Positions 6,814 to 15,155 of a stretch of DNA of 37,017 nucleotides are shown piece by piece. The DNA lies in contig JANQLU010000095.1 in the NCBI GenBank assembly GCA_028280445.1, positions 1-37,017 of the forward strand. The letters are read 5' to 3'. How positions within the stretch are numbered: position 1 is the first letter of the stretch; every line of letters starts with the position of its first letter. The position numbers and the translations under genes are program-made. Below the pieces are notes generated by a model that was given only the letters and a program-made list of their open reading frames with translations, made no database searches and had not been told where the DNA came from. The DNA is from Pirellulaceae bacterium (GTDB taxonomy: Bacteria > Planctomycetota > Planctomycetia > Pirellulales > Pirellulaceae).

Positions 6814-8124
6814 ATGAAAAAACTTGTGTGTCTCAAAAAATTTCTAGTCCACAAGGACCGTTGGATTCCGGTATTGTGCGTCGCAATTTTGTTGACGCCC
6901 GCCATTGTTTCCGCCCAACAAAAATTTACAGGACGTGCTACCAACAGCCAGTTTCATGAAGCGGCTGTTTCCAAGACGAACAAAATCGGCGAAAAACGCA
7001 GTCTGCCGTGGGAACCGCCTCAAGAAAAATTGGCTAGACAGCGTTCCAAAAATGATCAGGAAAAAGCCGATGGCCGAATCAAAATCGAAATTGTTCCCAA
7101 GCTCGGTACCGTCGTCGTCACCGGTGGCAGTCCGGCAGAAGTCAGACGAATCCAAACACTGATTCGCGAACTGCTCAAATCGACAAAACCTGGGAGCGAA
7201 AAATCGGGTGATAAAAAAGTCGTTGAAAGACGCATGCGGATCTCACGGCAGGAAAGATCGCGTGGAAACGATGGAGATCGCCGTGGCCCAGAATTTCGAT
7301 TTCGCGGTGACCGCCGACCAGATTTTCGCGGACAAATGGACCGCCGACCAGATTTTCGCGGACGGATGGACCGCCGACCGACTCCTCCGGGCGCGGGGCG
7401 AAGCGATCGGCAAAGTCGGTTCGAAGGTCGTTTGCCCGAGTTCAACGAAGCGTTTTTAAAGCTGATCGATCAGCGCCTCCGACAACGAGAGCGAACTGGT
7501 TCAGATCAACGCCGCGGTAGGACAGACCGAATGCCTGATGTCCGTCAACGATTTATCGAAATGTCAAAGCAACGCGCCAAACAAGGACCCCAAAGTCGAA
7601 CGCGTTCGCCGAGAGATTTTTCCAGTCGTAGTCGACACCACTTTCATCGAAATTCAAAAGGTCGGGGTGGGCAACGATCCAGATTTCATCGTGAAAGAAT
7701 CAGCCGAAGTCATTCGCCGCGCTCGATGCGGCGAGGTGGACCTGGCCGTGGAAGTCGCGCGCGAGGTAGCTCGTTCAAGCGGCGCCGTGGTTTACGTCAT
7801 TCGCGGGGAAAATTTCGCGGTCGTTCAAACCGTTCTATGAGACATGGTCGAGGAGCACGAGGACATCGTGTCCACCATCGCGGATCCTCGCGTCGTGGTC
7901 ATTCGCAATTGAAACGACGGTTCTCTCGAAAACGTTTTGAACATCGTCGCAGTCGATCTTACCGTTTCGGTCACTCGCCGGGCCGTTCATTTGGGAAAAT
8001 GAGCCACCCACGACATCGCGTTGGCCGAGGAGGACCTCCGCACCGATCTCGAACCGGTCCATCAATGTCGCGACGAAAATCTGACAGTCGTCAAAGCCAT
8101 GGCGGCCGCGGGCGTCGAAGATAA
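6814..8124 (+). CDS. Secreted, extremely arginine-rich low-complexity protein
   Basis: No function recognised. The ATG at 6814 follows GAAGGAGAAAGT, a strong Shine-Dalgarno site. The in-frame extension to 6715 is leaderless and unlikely. The 436-residue protein starts with a signal peptide (hydrophobic core WIPVLCVAILLTPAIVSA, then QQ). A short folded segment at about residues 85-125 (IKIEIVPKLGTVVVTGGSPA, then EVRRIQTLIREL) resembles the short beta-alpha-beta modules of secretin N-domains. From about residue 145 to the end it is dominated by Arg, Gly, Ser and His: two 10-residue tandem repeats (DRRPDFRGQM, DRRPDFRGRM), then RS, RG and HR runs, ending GGRGRRR. The calculated charge would be very high. 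An alternative frame in the same DNA looks less biased but contains stops and lacks a signal peptide. A terminator follows at 8148-8180. Confidence 0.75.
   Translation: MKKLVCLKKFLVHKDRWIPVLCVAILLTPAIVSAQQKFTGRATNSQFHEAAVSKTNKIGEKRSLPWEPPQEKLARQRSKNDQEKADGRIKIEIVPKLGTVVVTGGSPAEVRRIQTLIRELLKSTKPGSEKSGDKKVVERRMRISRQERSRGNDGDRRGPEFRFRGDRRPDFRGQMDRRPDFRGRMDRRPTPPGAGRSDRQSRFEGRLPEFNEAFLKLIDQRLRQRERTGSDQRRGRTDRMPDVRQRFIEMSKQRAKQGPQSRTRSPRDFSSRSRHHFHRNSKGRGGQRSRFHRERISRSHSPRSMRRGGPGRGSRARGSSFKRRRGLRHSRGKFRGRSNRSMRHGRGARGHRVHHRGSSRRGHSQLKRRFSRKRFEHRRSRSYRFGHSPGRSFGKMSHPRHRVGRGGPPHRSRTGPSMSRRKSDSRQSHGGRGRRR
7309..7380 (+). repeat. 30-bp tandem repeat inside the arginine-rich gene
   Basis: Two complete 30-bp units (7309-7338, 7339-7368) and a 12-base partial unit encode DRRPDFRG(Q/R)M followed by DRRP. 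The units differ at two bases, so the duplication is recent or under selection. Confidence 0.9.
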
Positions 8125-8147
8125 TCAAATAGATTTGGTAATCCACA

Positions 8148-8180
8148 GCCCGTCCGGCTATTGCCTGGCGGGCATTTTTT
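8148..8180 (+). terminator. Rho-independent terminator after the arginine-rich gene
   Basis: GCCCGTCCGG and CCTGGCGGGC form a 10-position stem with one G-U pair and one mismatch around a 6-base loop, followed by ATTTTTT. It begins 24 bp after the stop codon. Confidence 0.75.
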
Positions 8181-8223
8181 GTTCATCCTTGTCACAAATT
8201 AATTTCATAATCGGTGACAACCC

Positions 8224-8730
8224 ATGGATGAAATGGAATTTCAAACGCGGCTGGATCAGGCAGCGAGTGATTTGGCTCAGCTGTTAGCGGCGCGGCAAAT
8301 CAAAACTGTTTTTGCAGAAAGTTGTACTGCCGGTCGAATCGCAGCAGCGGTTGGGGCCGTTCCTGGGATTTCCAATTATTTTTGCGGCAGCGCCGTGACT
8401 TATCGCTTGCCAACCAAAACAGCGTGGTTGGATGTTTCGCCAGCGACGCTTGAGCAGTTTACCGCGGAGTCTCAGCAAACAACCGACGCGATGGCGCAAA
8501 ACGTTCTGCGGATAACACCCGAGGCAGATTGGGCTCTGGCGATCACAGGGCATTTTGGTCCCGATATCGAAAACGAATTGGACGGGCGTTGTTTTCTCAG
8601 TGTTGTCCAACGTGATTCCGGGATGATTCACGAAAAATCGATCCAACTGGAATCGACCGATCGGAAAATCCGCCAGCTCGAAGCCGCCTGTTTGGCGATT
8701 GAATTTTTGGCGTCTGAAATTCAACGGTAG
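8224..8730 (+). CDS. pncC: CinA C-terminal domain protein, probable nicotinamide-nucleotide amidohydrolase
   Basis: Stand-alone PncC/CinA-C domain of 168 residues, the usual length. Family members deamidate nicotinamide mononucleotide to nicotinate mononucleotide in NAD recycling. FAESCTAGRIAAAVGAVPGI near residues 28-47 contains the active-site serine loop (AESCTGG in most relatives, with the first Gly here Ala). GSAVTYRLPTKTAWLDV and ALAITGHFGP are the other conserved blocks, although TGIAGP is more usual than TGHFGP. The start at 8224 is preceded by GGTGA at a 6-base spacing. The TAG stop (8728-8730) is the first three bases of a family-2 palindromic repeat. Confidence 0.85.
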   Translation: MDEMEFQTRLDQAASDLAQLLAARQIKTVFAESCTAGRIAAAVGAVPGISNYFCGSAVTYRLPTKTAWLDVSPATLEQFTAESQQTTDAMAQNVLRITPEADWALAITGHFGPDIENELDGRCFLSVVQRDSGMIHEKSIQLESTDRKIRQLEAACLAIEFLASEIQR

Positions 8731-8781
8731 GGCCGGTTCCCACCGGCCAATATAACCAAAGGGTGGTAGGAACCGGCCCTA
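8728..8781. repeat. Family-2 palindromic repeat, copy overlapping the pncC stop codon
   Basis: The left arm begins TAGGGCCGGTTCCCACCGGC at 8728. The right arm (ending GGAACCGGCCCTA at 8781) is its imperfect complement, with a 13-base loop region. The same arms occur three times at 32396-32515. It lies between the convergent pncC and sigma-factor genes and is downstream of both. Confidence 0.88.
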
Positions 8782-8957
8782 CTTAAAACAGACATCTGCC
8801 ACGAAATTTTGGCTTTTTCTGTAATTAAACGGTCGAATTTCCGTCATCTTAGCAGTTGAAAAAATATGGAAAAAATTAATTTGTTTCCTGAAAGAAATAT
8901 CGCCGGACTGCCATTTGATAGTGAGCAGGGAAAAAACGATTGATCAGGGAGATAGAA

Positions 8958-9038
8958 ATGAAAGAACAAATTGGACAATTCGCGATGATGTACGGGTTTT
9001 TTGTACTCGGTTTGATCGCCGTCAATTTTTTGGGTTAA
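8958..9038 (+). CDS. Candidate 26-residue single-helix membrane protein
   Basis: A very short reading frame with the marks of a real gene. The ATG at 8958 has CAGGGAGA about 6 bases upstream. The product begins MKEQIGQF and continues with a hydrophobic helix (AMMYGFFVLGLIAVNFLG) before TAA at 9036-9038. A 9-bp perfect stem with an 8-T tail follows at 9146-9181, suggesting a discrete transcript. It could be a regulatory or subunit-type membrane peptide. I know of no named family. A second tiny frame (8866-8943) lies just upstream without a ribosome-binding site. Confidence 0.5.
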   Translation: MKEQIGQFAMMYGFFVLGLIAVNFLG

Positions 9039-9145
9039 CAAAACGAACACCGCTCGGAGCGAACAGATACATCGAAACACCGTCGGCAAAAATACTTGTG
9101 TCCCCATACAGGTTTGCTGCTTCAACTGACTCTTGTCGGCGGGAC

Positions 9146-9181
9146 GCCGCGATCACATTAACGGATCGCGGCATTTTTTTT
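9146..9181 (+). terminator. Rho-independent terminator downstream of the 26-residue gene
   Basis: GCCGCGATC (9146-9154) pairs perfectly with GATCGCGGC (9164-9172) around a 9-base loop, followed by A and eight T. It is oriented for plus-strand transcription and lies 107 bp after the small gene. The stem could also stop antisense transcripts entering from the sigma gene side, but on that strand the U tract is absent. Confidence 0.85.
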
Positions 9182-9206
9182 GTTTCGACCAAACACGGAC
9201 CAAGGA

Positions 9207-9821
9207 TTACTCAGGACTGGGTTCGCCATCGGTCTCGAGAATGTTTTCGAGTTTTTTCAGCGACCGCGTGATTAACACTCGCGTGGCACCATCTGATTTG
9301 CCGATGTGCGACGCAATCTCTTTGCTGGGCATGCCTTGTCCGTAGCGGAGTTGTAAAACTTCCTGTTGTTCATCACTCAATTTTTGGAGTGCTTGGACGA
9401 GTTTGAATTCTTTTTGCTGCCGGGAGAACGCGGCGCTGGGACTGGTAATACTGGCAATCAGCAAATTGACAATGCCGGTTTGATCGCTGCTGCCCGACCC
9501 AAAAATTCCGACTTCGTTGTGAGCTGCTCGTTTTTTGGCCGCGAATTTCCGTTGAATATCGATGATGCGACGTCTGGCCACCTCGCAGAACCAGCCAAAC
9601 GGGTCGTGATCGGAAAATTCAACTTCCCCAACATTTTGAACCGCATATGAACAAACTTCCTGATAAATATCCTCGGCGTCGACACGTCGGCGCAAATCGT
9701 CGCTCATGTTTTTGAGAATGAAACTCAGGAGAGGCAAACGACAATGATTCAAATAACGTGCAACCGCGTCCGAATCCCCCTTTCGAACGGCTTCGATCAA
9801 TTCAGTGAGTTGTTCATCCAT
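9207..9821 (-). CDS. ECF-type RNA polymerase sigma factor (planctomycete type)
   Basis: Directs RNA polymerase to a dedicated promoter set. The 204-residue protein has region 2 (about residues 25-105: DAEDIYQEVCSYAV, then DPFGWFCEVARRRIIDIQRK) and region 4 (about 145-195: LSDEQQEVLQLRYGQGMPSK, then the helix-turn-helix EIASHIGKSDGATRVLITRS). A longer than usual linker with GSGSSDQTG separates them. There is no anti-sigma gene beside it. Instead a Ser/Thr kinase starts divergently 124 bp away, a common planctomycete arrangement that suggests kinase-linked control. The ATG at 9821 is the natural start. Confidence 0.92.
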   Translation of the reverse strand: MDEQLTELIEAVRKGDSDAVARYLNHCRLPLLSFILKNMSDDLRRRVDAEDIYQEVCSYAVQNVGEVEFSDHDPFGWFCEVARRRIIDIQRKFAAKKRAAHNEVGIFGSGSSDQTGIVNLLIASITSPSAAFSRQQKEFKLVQALQKLSDEQQEVLQLRYGQGMPSKEIASHIGKSDGATRVLITRSLKKLENILETDGEPSPE

Positions 9822-9945
9822 ATTTTTGTCTGGCCCATTTCAAACCAAATGATTCATCAATATCGTATCGAATAATTCAACGGTCCGTTACACTGAATGC
9901 CAAAGTTACCAGGATTCTCGTCAATTTTTCAATTTGAGATGGTTG

Positions 9946-12183
9946 ATGTCATCGGATCATATTGAAAATCTCGAACCAACAGACGCTTTTTTCTCTGACG
10001 ATACGGTTGTCTGGGAACGATTGTCTGACATCGTTGAGAAATTTTCTGAAGCTTGGAATGCCGCGCCCGAACCGGAGTTGGCCGAACATGTTCCCAACGA
10101 TGAAACCAATTTTCGACGACTTGCACTGATCGAGTTGATCAAAGTCGATTTGGAGTATCGAGCTGCGGACACCAAATATCGAAAATCTCTTGAGGAATAT
10201 TTTACTCAATGGCCGATTCTGATTGACGATGGACTGCCACCCCTGGATTTGATTTATGAGGAAATTCAGATTCAGAAGCAGCACGGTCGAGATGTTTCGA
10301 TCGAGACTTATATCCAAAAATATCCGAAATGCGAAACGGCCTTGCTCCGTTTGACGGGCGAAGAGACGGAACTCAAAACGTCGATTTTCCAAACCGTCAA
10401 AATCAAAGAATACGATCCGGGCGAAGTCGTTGACGATTTTCAAATTGTATCAAGGCTTGGCCAAGGGGCTTTTGCAACGGTCTATCTCGCTCGCCAGATT
10501 TCGATGCAACGACTTGTTGCGTTAAAAGTGTCCGCCGACAAAGGGATCGAGCATCAGATGCTGGCGCAAATGGATCATCCGCACATTGTTCGCGTTTACG
10601 ATGTGAGGAAACTGGCCGACACTGGCGCGCGGCTCATGTACATGCAATATGTTTCCGGGGGAACGTTGCAAGAAGCTTTTCGATTTGTGAAACAATCGGA
10701 GCAACACGAACAAAACGGAAAACGGTTTTTGGATGCCATTGATATCGCACTGGTTGATCGCGGAGAGCTTCCTCCTCAAGACTCGGAGAACCGGAAAAAA
10801 ATTGGCCAAATGGATTGGCCGCGAACGGTCAGTTTTCTGGGCAGCCAATTGGCCGATGCGCTGGCGTTTGCTCACAAACAAAATATCTTGCATCGCGATT
10901 TGAAACCGGCCAACGTTTTGGTAACCGCCAATGGCATGCCCAAACTCGTTGATTTTAACATCAGTCATTGTTCGAAAATTGATGGAGTGTCCCCCGCCGC
11001 GTATTTCGGTGGCTCGTTGGCTTATATGTCACCCGAACAACTCGAAGCTTTCAGTCCGAATCACGAACGATTGCCCGATGAACTCGATCAGCGCGCTGAC
11101 ATTTACTCGTTAGGTTGCATGATTTATGAACTACTGGTCGGAACCCGCCCGTTTGAACCTGTCCCGAATACCGGTGATTGGCAGAAAATGTTGGACGATC
11201 TGATCCGTCAGCGAACTCGCGGAATGCAGCAAGGCGCACAAACGAAATTGGAAGGCAGTCCAAAACTTCTGGCTGACGCATTACAACGAAGTTTGAATCC
11301 TGATCCGAACGAGCGATTTGATTCAGCCAAACCGATGGCCCGACAATTGGCGTGGGCGACCGACCCTGAGATTGAGCGGGCTGTTATTCCGTCCAAAGGA
11401 ACGATATCCAGCCTCATCCAACGCTTTCCAATTTTGACCATGATGGCCATTGCGGTGGCGATCAGCGGTTTTTCGGCCTGGTTTATCTTTTCGTACAATG
11501 TCATCGAAAGCGTTCCCAAAGAATCGCATCGATTGTTTTTTGTCATTCAAGCTGTCATCAACGGGATCGCTTTTCCATCGGCGTTGGTGTTTCTGTATTT
11601 CATTGGGCGTGTGCTCAGCCGCAATATTCGGCTAACACTAGCGGGCGCACAAATCAGTGGCAACGAAACCAAACGGGCCATAGATCGATGTTTGATCATC
11701 GGGCATCTTGGATCGATCGTTTGTGTTGCGCTGTGGGCCATCGCGGGAACTTTGTATCCGTTGACTTTGACGGCTTTCGGTGTCGAAATGACATCGCAAG
11801 GCTGGATTGATTTCATGGGTTCGCACTTGCTAGCCGGATTGATCGCCGGCTCTTTTTCGTTTTTTGCGGCTTCATTTTTTGCGGCCCGGTTCTGGTTGCC
11901 GATTCTGTTTTTGAATTTCTTGCGGCTGCGAGAGATTCCGGATATCCAAGCCAACGTCAAAGCGCTCAGTCGCCATTTGAATATTCACCAATTCATCGTT
12001 GTGTTGATTCCGATGCTGTCGGTCGCTTTGTTGGTGGTATGGGGCGACGCACAGAGCAAATTCGCGCTAGCAGTGGTCAGTGTCGCTGCCGTGATTGGAA
12101 TTCCCATTGTCTTTTTTGCCGCCCAACATCTGGCCAAACGCCTGGACGTGATTGGGCGAATGATTTCTCAATCGGAATCGTGA
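9946..12183 (+). CDS. Membrane Ser/Thr protein kinase with six-helix C-terminal tail
   Basis: A Hanks-type kinase of 745 residues. Residues 1-160 form the acidic all-helical leader often seen in planctomycete kinases (VDLEYRAADTKYRKSLEEYF). The kinase domain (about 165-460) shows the glycine loop LGQGAFATVYLA, catalytic Lys in VALKVS, HRDLKPANVLV, then DFN in place of DFG, and an SLAYMSPEQL activation-segment end. An insert of about 40 charged residues sits before the catalytic loop. After residue 485 come about six membrane helices. There is no PASTA or other extracellular sensor domain, so sensing may occur in the membrane. ATG 9946 is preferred over TTG 9934, but no clear Shine-Dalgarno site decides it. 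Divergent from the ECF sigma gene. Confidence 0.9.
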   Translation: MSSDHIENLEPTDAFFSDDTVVWERLSDIVEKFSEAWNAAPEPELAEHVPNDETNFRRLALIELIKVDLEYRAADTKYRKSLEEYFTQWPILIDDGLPPLDLIYEEIQIQKQHGRDVSIETYIQKYPKCETALLRLTGEETELKTSIFQTVKIKEYDPGEVVDDFQIVSRLGQGAFATVYLARQISMQRLVALKVSADKGIEHQMLAQMDHPHIVRVYDVRKLADTGARLMYMQYVSGGTLQEAFRFVKQSEQHEQNGKRFLDAIDIALVDRGELPPQDSENRKKIGQMDWPRTVSFLGSQLADALAFAHKQNILHRDLKPANVLVTANGMPKLVDFNISHCSKIDGVSPAAYFGGSLAYMSPEQLEAFSPNHERLPDELDQRADIYSLGCMIYELLVGTRPFEPVPNTGDWQKMLDDLIRQRTRGMQQGAQTKLEGSPKLLADALQRSLNPDPNERFDSAKPMARQLAWATDPEIERAVIPSKGTISSLIQRFPILTMMAIAVAISGFSAWFIFSYNVIESVPKESHRLFFVIQAVINGIAFPSALVFLYFIGRVLSRNIRLTLAGAQISGNETKRAIDRCLIIGHLGSIVCVALWAIAGTLYPLTLTAFGVEMTSQGWIDFMGSHLLAGLIAGSFSFFAASFFAARFWLPILFLNFLRLREIPDIQANVKALSRHLNIHQFIVVLIPMLSVALLVVWGDAQSKFALAVVSVAAVIGIPIVFFAAQHLAKRLDVIGRMISQSES

Positions 12184-12293
12184 TTCTCGCGAATATTGCA
12201 ACGGCAGGTTAATTTTCAATGAAGAAATCGCCGCCGCTATCAGCGAATAAAGCCACGTAAATCACTGCAATTTCGGGTTTTATCGGTTTCGCC

Positions 12294-12326
12294 TTTACCT
12301 TTAATGCTGGAGATAGGACAATTGTC
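12294..12326 (+). promoter_or_regulatory. Possible promoter and palindromic operator upstream of aceE
   Basis: TTTACC (12294-12299) and GACAAT (12317-12322) are spaced by 17 bases, as for a vegetative promoter. The second element is the left half of a perfect 10-bp palindrome GACAATTGTC (12317-12326), which could be an operator overlapping the -10 region. It lies about 45 bp before the aceE start. Both assignments are by eye. Confidence 0.3.
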
Positions 12327-12372
12327 GAAAACAAGAGAAGATTGAAAAAACCTCGAGCATAAAAGGCAGAAA

Positions 12373-15090
12373 ATGGCAGACGTGATCAAGCCGACAGAAC
12401 AAAAACAAACCCCGAATCCCTATCTCGCGCAAGCGACGGATATCGATCCCGCGGAAACCGCAGAGTGGCTCGAATCACTCGAATATGTGATCAACTCAAA
12501 AGGCACCGACCGTGCGATGTACCTGTTGGAGGCACTCGAAGGACGTGCTCGTACCGAAGGCGTCGATCTTCCAACAAAATCGAATACGCCTTACATCAAC
12601 ACCATTCAGCCCGAAGACCAACCGGCGTATCCCGGTAATCGCGAAATCGAACGACGTATCAAGTCCATTATTCGATGGAATGCGATGGCGATGGTCGTGC
12701 GACAAAATAAGAGGTTTCCTGGAATCGGCGGCCACATCTCGACTTTTGCATCCTGTGCGACGCTGTTCGAAGTCGCGTTTAATCACTTTTTCCGCGGTCG
12801 CGGCGAATCGGGTTACGATGGCGACCTGATCTATTTCCAAGGCCACGCGTCACCTGGAATTTACGCGCGTGCGTTTCTCGAAGGCCGCATCGACGAAGAC
12901 ACACTCAACAATTTTCGCCGCGAATTGCAACCGACAGCGGGATTGTCCAGTTACCCGCATCCCTGGTTGATGCCGAATTTCTGGGAATACCCAACCGTTT
13001 CCATGGGGTTAGGCCCGTTGATGGCAATTTATCAAGCGCGATTTAACCGATATCTCCACGATCGGGGTATCAAAGACACGTCCAATCAACGGGTTTGGGC
13101 GTTTCTCGGTGACGGCGAATGTGATGAACCTGAATCGTTGGGTGCGATCACATTGGCGGCCCGAGAACAACTCGACAATTTGACGTTTGTGATCAATTGC
13201 AATCTGCAACGACTCGACGGTCCGGTTCGCGGAAATGGAAAAATCATTCAAGAACTCGAAGCATTGTTCCGAGGTGCAGGTTGGAATGTCATCAAAGTCG
13301 TCTGGGGTGATGATTGGGATAAATTGTTGCAAAAAGACGAAACAGGTTTGTTGATCAAACGAATGGGTGAAGTGGTCGATGGACAGTTTCAAAAATATGT
13401 CGCCATGCCTGGCGCCTACATTCGTGAGCATTTCTTTGGCAAATATCCCGAGCTGTTGGAACTGGTGAAAACCTATTCGGACGAAAAACTGGAAACACTC
13501 CGCCGTGGAGGGCACGATCCCGAAAAAGTGTTTGCGGCGTATCAAAGGGCGATCCAGTCGACCGACAAACCGACGGTGATCCTCGCAAAAACCATCAAAG
13601 GCTACGGGCTTGGCGAAACGGGCGAAGGCCGCAACATCGCGCACAATAAAAAAGGTGCCAACGAACAGGAATTGATCGAATTCCGCAGCCGATTTGGAAT
13701 TCCAATTTCCGACGAAGAAGTGGGAGAAGCTCCGTTTTATAAACCGGCTCCTGATAGTGTTGAAATCAAGTACCTCAAGGAACGCCGAGAAAAATTGGGA
13801 GGGTGTGTCCCGTCGCGGCCACTCGAAGTGCCAACCATGGAAGTGCCAACGTTTGACGATTATCGAAAAGTTGTCGAGCGCGATTACGGCAAAGAGATGT
13901 CGACTACGATGGGCTTTGTTCGATTGCTCAGCCGGTTGTGTAAAGACAAAAAGATTGGCAAAAACGTTGTGCCCATCGTACCCGATGAGTCGCGAACTTT
14001 CGGTATGGAAGGGATGTTTCGTGAGGTCGGAATTTACGCCCACGCCGGACAGCTGTACGAGCCGGTCGATAGTGAACAATTGGCCTATTACAAAGAAGCC
14101 AAAGACGGCCAGTTGCTCGAAGAAGGAATCTCCGAGGCTGGTTCGATCTCGTCATTCTCTGCAGCCGGAACCGCTTATGCGGCTCACGGCGTGAACATGA
14201 TTCCGTTCTTTATCTACTACTCGATGTTTGGTTTCCAACGGATCGGCGATTTTATCTGGGCGGCGGCGGATATGCGTGCCAAAGGATTTTTGATCGGCGG
14301 TACTGCTGGACGCACGACGCTCAATGGCGAAGGCTTGCAACATCAAGACGGACACAGTTTGCTCAACGCCATTGCGTTTCCAACGGTTCGGGCCTATGAC
14401 CCGGCGTTCAATTATGAAACAGCGGTCATTATTTTTGATGGCCTCAAAAAGATGTATGCCGAAGGTGAAACGGCGATCTATTACATCATGGCTGAAAACG
14501 ACAACTACGAAATGGCGGAAATGCCTGGCGATGTCGAGGAAGGCATTATCAATGGGATGTACAAATTCCGCAGCCTCGATGCGAAAAACCAGAAACATCG
14601 TGTCCAACTGTTTGGCAGCGGTGCGATTCTCAACTCGGCGCTACGAGCTCAGCAAATTTTGGCCGAGCGGTTCAATATTTCCAGCGATGTTTGGAGCGTT
14701 ACCAGTTACACACAATTGCGGCGGGAAGCACAATCGGCACGCCGTTGGAACATGTTGAATCCCAGCAAGAAACGGAAATCCAGCTACATTGAAACGGTCC
14801 TCAAAGATGTCGAAGGACCGTTTATTGCAGCCAGTGACTATGTTGCCGCGTTGCCTGAACAAATTACTCCTTGGGTGCCAGGCGATTATTACGTTCTGGG
14901 AACCGATGGAATGGGCCGAAGTGAAACGCGGGAATCACTGCGTCGCCATTTCGAAGTTGACGGTGAATCGATCGCCATTGCAGCCCTGTCACGTTTGATG
15001 CACGCCGGGCATTACAAACCGGCTGAGATCGCCAAAGCCATCAAAGAGCTGGGAGTCGATCCCGATAAAGTGAATCCGTTGTATGCCTAA
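12373..15090 (+). CDS. aceE: Pyruvate dehydrogenase E1 component, homodimeric type
   Basis: Thiamine-diphosphate enzyme that decarboxylates pyruvate and passes the acetyl group to the E2 lipoyl arm. At 905 residues it matches the single-chain AceE length (887 in E. coli). The diphosphate-binding motif is GDGECDEPESLGAITLAARE, followed by NLTFVINCNLQRLDGPVRGN. Other conserved AceE blocks are the N-terminal RAMYLLEALEGRA, FQGHASPGIYARAFLEGRI, and GGTAGRTTLNGEGLQHQDGH near residue 640. The start has AAAGGCAG about 4 bases upstream. aceF follows after 65 bp. No pdhR-type regulator or lpd gene is present. Confidence 0.97.
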   Translation: MADVIKPTEQKQTPNPYLAQATDIDPAETAEWLESLEYVINSKGTDRAMYLLEALEGRARTEGVDLPTKSNTPYINTIQPEDQPAYPGNREIERRIKSIIRWNAMAMVVRQNKRFPGIGGHISTFASCATLFEVAFNHFFRGRGESGYDGDLIYFQGHASPGIYARAFLEGRIDEDTLNNFRRELQPTAGLSSYPHPWLMPNFWEYPTVSMGLGPLMAIYQARFNRYLHDRGIKDTSNQRVWAFLGDGECDEPESLGAITLAAREQLDNLTFVINCNLQRLDGPVRGNGKIIQELEALFRGAGWNVIKVVWGDDWDKLLQKDETGLLIKRMGEVVDGQFQKYVAMPGAYIREHFFGKYPELLELVKTYSDEKLETLRRGGHDPEKVFAAYQRAIQSTDKPTVILAKTIKGYGLGETGEGRNIAHNKKGANEQELIEFRSRFGIPISDEEVGEAPFYKPAPDSVEIKYLKERREKLGGCVPSRPLEVPTMEVPTFDDYRKVVERDYGKEMSTTMGFVRLLSRLCKDKKIGKNVVPIVPDESRTFGMEGMFREVGIYAHAGQLYEPVDSEQLAYYKEAKDGQLLEEGISEAGSISSFSAAGTAYAAHGVNMIPFFIYYSMFGFQRIGDFIWAAADMRAKGFLIGGTAGRTTLNGEGLQHQDGHSLLNAIAFPTVRAYDPAFNYETAVIIFDGLKKMYAEGETAIYYIMAENDNYEMAEMPGDVEEGIINGMYKFRSLDAKNQKHRVQLFGSGAILNSALRAQQILAERFNISSDVWSVTSYTQLRREAQSARRWNMLNPSKKRKSSYIETVLKDVEGPFIAASDYVAALPEQITPWVPGDYYVLGTDGMGRSETRESLRRHFEVDGESIAIAALSRLMHAGHYKPAEIAKAIKELGVDPDKVNPLYA

Positions 15091-15155
15091 ACCGTTGCCG
15101 GTTAATCTCAATAGCATTTGAACCAAGAAATCAATACAAACGACCAAACTAAAAA

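Noticed and set aside
7538..7840. Second-frame 100-residue reading within the arginine-rich gene
   Set aside because: It looks less biased because CGN-rich codons give Val/Ala/Asp in the shifted frame. It has no start signal, no continuation on either side, and the first frame has the signal peptide and terminator.
8866..8943. 25-residue plus-strand frame just upstream of the small membrane gene
   Set aside because: It has no convincing Shine-Dalgarno site and no recognisable feature, so I left it out as a gene and mention it only as context.
8844..9125. 93-residue minus-strand frame between pncC and the sigma gene
   Set aside because: No ribosome-binding site, cysteine-rich random composition, and it is antisense to the better-supported 26-residue gene.
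13009..14079. A 356-residue minus-strand frame inside aceE
   Set aside because: It is antisense to a complete conserved enzyme and has no recognisable domain; long antisense frames are common in such codon usage.
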